From: Candidatus Nealsoniibacteriota bacterium
GTDB lineage: Bacteria; Patescibacteriota; Minisyncoccia; Minisyncoccales; GWA2-38-27
Direction of reading: 5' to 3'
Assembly: GCA_030616085.1 (NCBI GenBank)
Contig: JAUWYA010000006.1
Location: forward strand, 1 to 39,355
DNA: 39,355 nt
Below the pieces are notes generated by a model, which saw only the letters and a list, made by a program, of their open reading frames with translations, had not been told where the DNA came from and searched no databases. A program made the position numbers and the translations under genes. Shown one piece after another: positions 36,436 to 39,355 of this stretch. Position 1 is the first letter of the stretch. The number at the start of each line of letters is the position of its first letter.

Positions 36436-39355
36436 CTATTCAACGGGTTCAGGCTCGGGTTCTGGTTCTGGTTCTGGTTCTGGAGGCAAAGGATACTCGC
36501 ATGTTCCGTCATCTGTATTGGCATCATGACTATAGTTGGTTGCTTCTGAATCCATACAACCTAATATTTCATATTCACAAGAGTTATCATCTGTATTTGC
36601 CTCAGAGCTATAATTTAATGCATTGCTGTCTGTACATCCTAATACCTCGTATTCACATAAACCATCATCTTGGTTTGCTTCAAAATTATAATTTAGAGCA
36701 GTAGAATCCATACATCCTGGTATATCTATGGGTTCTGCCCCGTCATCCGACGGGGCAGTCGGGTCGGATGACCCGACTGGTTCTGACTCAGGCTCCGGTT
36801 CAGGCTCAGGCTCAGGTTCTGCCCCGTCATCCGACGGGGCAGTCGGGTCGGATGACCCGACTGGTTCTTCATCTAGGGCTTGTTCATTAATATTACATTC
36901 TTCATCATACCAATATAAATTTTGGTTCTCACATAATGTTTGATCTGTACACAAATTCAAGTGTTCTGCATCACAGTATTCAGAAATCACGTCTGTAATA
37001 ACCATTTGTCCATTAAGATATTCTATTTGGTCGCATTCTGCTTTTACTCTTTTCATTTCTCCATTTTCAATCCAAGTACAATATATATCACCAGTTACTG
37101 CGTCAACCATTTCCATTCTTTCAATTCTTACTGTTTTAGCAAATAATTTCTCTGTAATAATCTCTCTGACTTGAGCAATGCCATTTTCTATGAAAAACCC
37201 GAGCGAAGCGAAAGCTTGCTTTACTTTACCTACGAAATCTCCAAATATGCCAAATATACCTGAATCCCAAGCTTCTTCTGTAGATTCGGTGGTGGCAGAT
37301 ATTACTGAACCATTTTCATCTAAAACCCATGTCCCTGTCTCGCCAAAAGCAGGCGCTGTTGATTCAGTAGTAGTAGAGAGAATATCTAATATTGAAGTAA
37401 TCTGCTCCTGCTGTTCCTGGATTGCTTTTGTTAAAATAGCCGTAATTCTCTTATAATCAATCCCATCAGGAAGTCCTTCTCTATCATAAGTTGTAACTTC
37501 AGGAATAAGCTCATGCATTTCTTCTGCAATAAAGCCCGCCCGTGTTAATTGAAAATCTGGCTTAAACTCTTTTTTATATCGGAAGGTTACGGGTCTTAAC
37601 TGCATTACCGTATCAATTCCATAAGTTAGCTCTTTTATATCTGTTTTTATCTTAATAGAAGAAGCATCGCAGGTGCCATCGGTTTCATCTGAAAAAACAT
37701 TATCTGATGTTATACAAATAACACTGTCTTCACTTAAATTCTGGTCAAGAAGAACATCAAGATTACCTTCAGGGGTCGGATCCCCGATGCCGACCTTATC
37801 TCCAAAATAGACTGTTCCTGCATTTGTATAAATTGCATAATTAGTTCCTCCTACTGTTTGAGCATCAATCAACAATCCATAGTTAGTTACTACTGTTCCT
37901 GTTGTTTTTGTTGTTGATCGTGCATATAGAGCAGCTGCAGATATTATCCCTCCTGTGTTTGCTCCAACTACTCCACTCACCCCATACGCAAGTCCTATTG
38001 TTGGAACATATGGTGATACTATTGTTGCTTGTCCAAGAACTCCACCTAATGCTACTACTGCTCCAGCAGATTGAGATTGACCACTTCCAAAATATCCTAA
38101 AGTCTGCGATTGATTCCCTGTTGTATGAGTACTGACTGCGCTTGAACCTATTCCTATAGTAGATGTTATCGCATCAGTTTGAGTTACAGCAAAGTAACCT
38201 CCAAAATTACTTGTTCCTCCTGTGAATGTTTTAGCAACACCTAATTTTTTAGTTGCATTTGGTGCTACACCTATCCCTACGTTTCCACCCATCGTTATGT
38301 CTCCACTGCTATCTGCTTTAAATATATCTCCATTAGTGCTTTCGTCAGTAGAGATATAAAAATAGTTACTTCCAGCAGTAGAAGAATTTGTTGTTATTTC
38401 AAGTATAGCGTCTGGCGTAATATCTCCTATTCCTACATTGCCAGAACTTCCCTCAACAAACAATGCTCCATCAGCCCCTGCTGAGAGTTTAATATCAACA
38501 TCTCCATCATCTCCAAGTACTATAGTATCTTGACTAGAAGATTCATGAGTAAATGCAATCATCTGTTCTCCACCTGCGTAAACTTCTATGGCATCGTTTA
38601 TAAAATTTATATAAGTGTAAATAGAACCTTCACCAGAAAAATCGTCATTATGATAGATATATTGGTCTAAACCAATGTTTCCTGCTACATCTAATTCATA
38701 ATCAGGCGTTGTCGTCCCGATGCCCACATTCCCAGCATTATCCACGATAAATACGTCTCCTCTTTTTCCTCCCCCATCTCCGCTTGGTGTTGAAAGCATA
38801 AATAAGTCACTGCCCCCTGAACTTATTACTTCTAATATGGCATCTGGGCTGGTTATCCCAATGCCGAGACGATTATTACTATCATCCCAATAGAAGTTGG
38901 TATTATCTTGGGTTAATGTTGATCTATCTGAGAATACTACTGATCCTGCTGTTAGGGATGTTCCATATGTTCCTGTAATAGTACCTGTAGTAGTTAGGTT
39001 TTCATCGCCTAATGATATATCTCCTCCTGAAGCATAGATGTTTAGGTCTCCTGAACTGTCTGTGTAAAGAGTGGAGTAGAGGGAATCATCTGTATATGTT
39101 AATGCTAATTGGGCAGTGGCTGTATTTATGATTTCTAACTTGTAGTCAGGGCTTGTGTCTCCTATGCCGACGTTGCCAGTACTATCAACTGTCATAATAT
39201 CTCCATCAGCAGAGTCAGTAATCATAAAGAAGCTGCTTGCTGTGCCACTGCTTGTTATTTCTAATATGGCGTCTGGACTGCTGTCATATATCCCTGTTTT
39301 AGCATTAATAGTGAATGACTGACTGTTTCTGGCATCATTAAATGTTCCATAGATT
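36436..39355 (-). CDS. Large surface fibre protein with S74 chaperone domain (partial)
   Basis: At least 972 residues; the frame is open to the right edge, so the N-terminus is missing and the ATG at 39225 is internal. The body has repeats of the form GNVGIGxxxPDxxLEI with beta-rich spacers, typical of trimeric fibres. A Peptidase_S74 intramolecular chaperone follows (SSIKIKTDIKELTYGIDTVM, RAGFIAEEMHELIPEVTTY, DYKRITAILTKAIQEQQEQI), which in phage and bacterial fibres helps trimerise and cuts itself off. Unusually more sequence follows: a Cys-containing region, EPEP linkers with a duplicated 28-residue block, and three Cys-rich repeats (GCMDSTALNYNFEANQDDGL type). It is probably exported for attachment. 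Confidence 0.88.
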   Translation of the reverse strand, partial: IYGTFNDARNSQSFTINAKTGIYDSSPDAILEITSSGTASSFFMITDSADGDIMTVDSTGNVGIGDTSPDYKLEIINTATAQLALTYTDDSLYSTLYTDSSGDLNIYASGGDISLGDENLTTTGTITGTYGTSLTAGSVVFSDRSTLTQDNTNFYWDDSNNRLGIGITSPDAILEVISSGGSDLFMLSTPSGDGGGKRGDVFIVDNAGNVGIGTTTPDYELDVAGNIGLDQYIYHNDDFSGEGSIYTYINFINDAIEVYAGGEQMIAFTHESSSQDTIVLGDDGDVDIKLSAGADGALFVEGSSGNVGIGDITPDAILEITTNSSTAGSNYFYISTDESTNGDIFKADSSGDITMGGNVGIGVAPNATKKLGVAKTFTGGTSNFGGYFAVTQTDAITSTIGIGSSAVSTHTTGNQSQTLGYFGSGQSQSAGAVVALGGVLGQATIVSPYVPTIGLAYGVSGVVGANTGGIISAAALYARSTTKTTGTVVTNYGLLIDAQTVGGTNYAIYTNAGTVYFGDKVGIGDPTPEGNLDVLLDQNLSEDSVICITSDNVFSDETDGTCDASSIKIKTDIKELTYGIDTVMQLRPVTFRYKKEFKPDFQLTRAGFIAEEMHELIPEVTTYDREGLPDGIDYKRITAILTKAIQEQQEQITSILDILSTTTESTAPAFGETGTWVLDENGSVISATTESTEEAWDSGIFGIFGDFVGKVKQAFASLGFFIENGIAQVREIITEKLFAKTVRIERMEMVDAVTGDIYCTWIENGEMKRVKAECDQIEYLNGQMVITDVISEYCDAEHLNLCTDQTLCENQNLYWYDEECNINEQALDEEPVGSSDPTAPSDDGAEPEPEPEPEPESEPVGSSDPTAPSDDGAEPIDIPGCMDSTALNYNFEANQDDGLCEYEVLGCTDSNALNYSSEANTDDNSCEYEILGCMDSEATNYSHDANTDDGTCEYPLPPEPEPEPEPEPEPVE
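36731..36868. repeat. Duplicated twin-hairpin block in the surface protein gene
   Basis: Two identical 54-base copies (36731-36784 and 36815-36868; period 84 bases, 28 codons). Each has two adjacent eight-base-stem hairpins: GCCCCGTC-ATCC-GACGGGGC and GTCGGGTC-GGAT-GACCCGAC, with tetraloops that are reverse complements. They encode VGSSDPTAPSDDGAE between EPEP tracts. Confidence 0.9.

Noticed and set aside
35709-36527. Longer ComF start at 36527
   Set aside because: It would lie deep in the fibre gene and add a Gln/Asn-rich tail from another frame; the start at 36431 gives a standard ComF N-terminus.
36728-36943. Plus-strand Ser/Gly-rich frame
   Set aside because: It mirrors the repetitive EPEP region of the minus-strand fibre gene; it has no signals of its own.
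1-39355. CRISPR array
   Set aside because: No regularly spaced direct repeats of 23 to 40 bases with unique spacers are visible; the repeats here are palindromes or fold-backs.

Overview
The window reads as a chromosomal segment of a low-GC bacterium of the Candidate Phyla Radiation (Patescibacteria), most likely a Parcubacteria-type lineage. The basis is the gene mix: a LamG-bearing prepilin, a short RecA, a YchF without its helical arm, a substrate-binding protein carrying a peptidoglycan-binding insert, an S74-chaperone surface fibre, and a ComF/DprA/ComM competence set. The same points to the many short palindromes inside coding sequence and the often leaderless transcripts. This placement is inference; no rRNA gene is present.

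Layout. 1-1450: edge of a possible transposase and an accessory helical-repeat protein. 1482-5601 (minus): uvrA, a stand-alone ClpX-type zinc-finger protein, an unclassified structured RNA with its own promoter and terminator, and an antitoxin with a frameshifted RelE/ParE toxin. 5646-8838 (plus): holin-like protein, SecG, a lipid-anchored-like or membrane-anchored substrate-binding protein, cupin glucose-6-phosphate isomerase, tRNA-Leu(CAG). 8880-12567: small membrane protein, NYN protein, RNase J, TrpS. 12568-14187: an accessory cassette (two-TM protein; Panacea-domain protein plus partner), followed by a displaced second copy of the trpS 3' end with a terminator. 14335-17827: phosphomannomutase, YchF, rpsF-ssb-rpsR. 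17878-21195 (minus): recA, ftsK. 21236-22916: a second accessory cassette (retropepsin-like protease pair, LamG prepilin), again with a displaced copy of a housekeeping 3' end, here rpoC. 22939-30180: rpoBC behind a long, highly structured leader. 30186-39355 (minus): O-antigen-ligase/TPR protein, yraN, comM, dprA, comF and a large surface protein running off the right edge.

How it works together. Most of the window is information processing (RNA polymerase, RNase J, S6/S18/SSB, RecA, UvrA, FtsK, TrpS) with a DNA-uptake module (ComF, DprA, ComM, probably YraN, plus a type IV prepilin). Several first-cistron housekeeping genes have a -10 box only 5 to 8 bases before the start codon and no Shine-Dalgarno, whereas several small accessory genes have a clear AAAGGA-type site and often a near-consensus promoter.

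The most unusual observations are: (i) two accessory cassettes of about 1.6 kb, each inserted exactly at the 3' end of an essential gene and each leaving a diverged extra copy of that 3' end on its far side; (ii) in-frame palindromic elements in uvrA, yraN, comF and the surface protein, including twin hairpins whose tetraloops are reverse complements; (iii) a 267-base multibranched element followed by a terminator-like hairpin directly before the rpoB start; (iv) an unassigned 210-base RNA gene.
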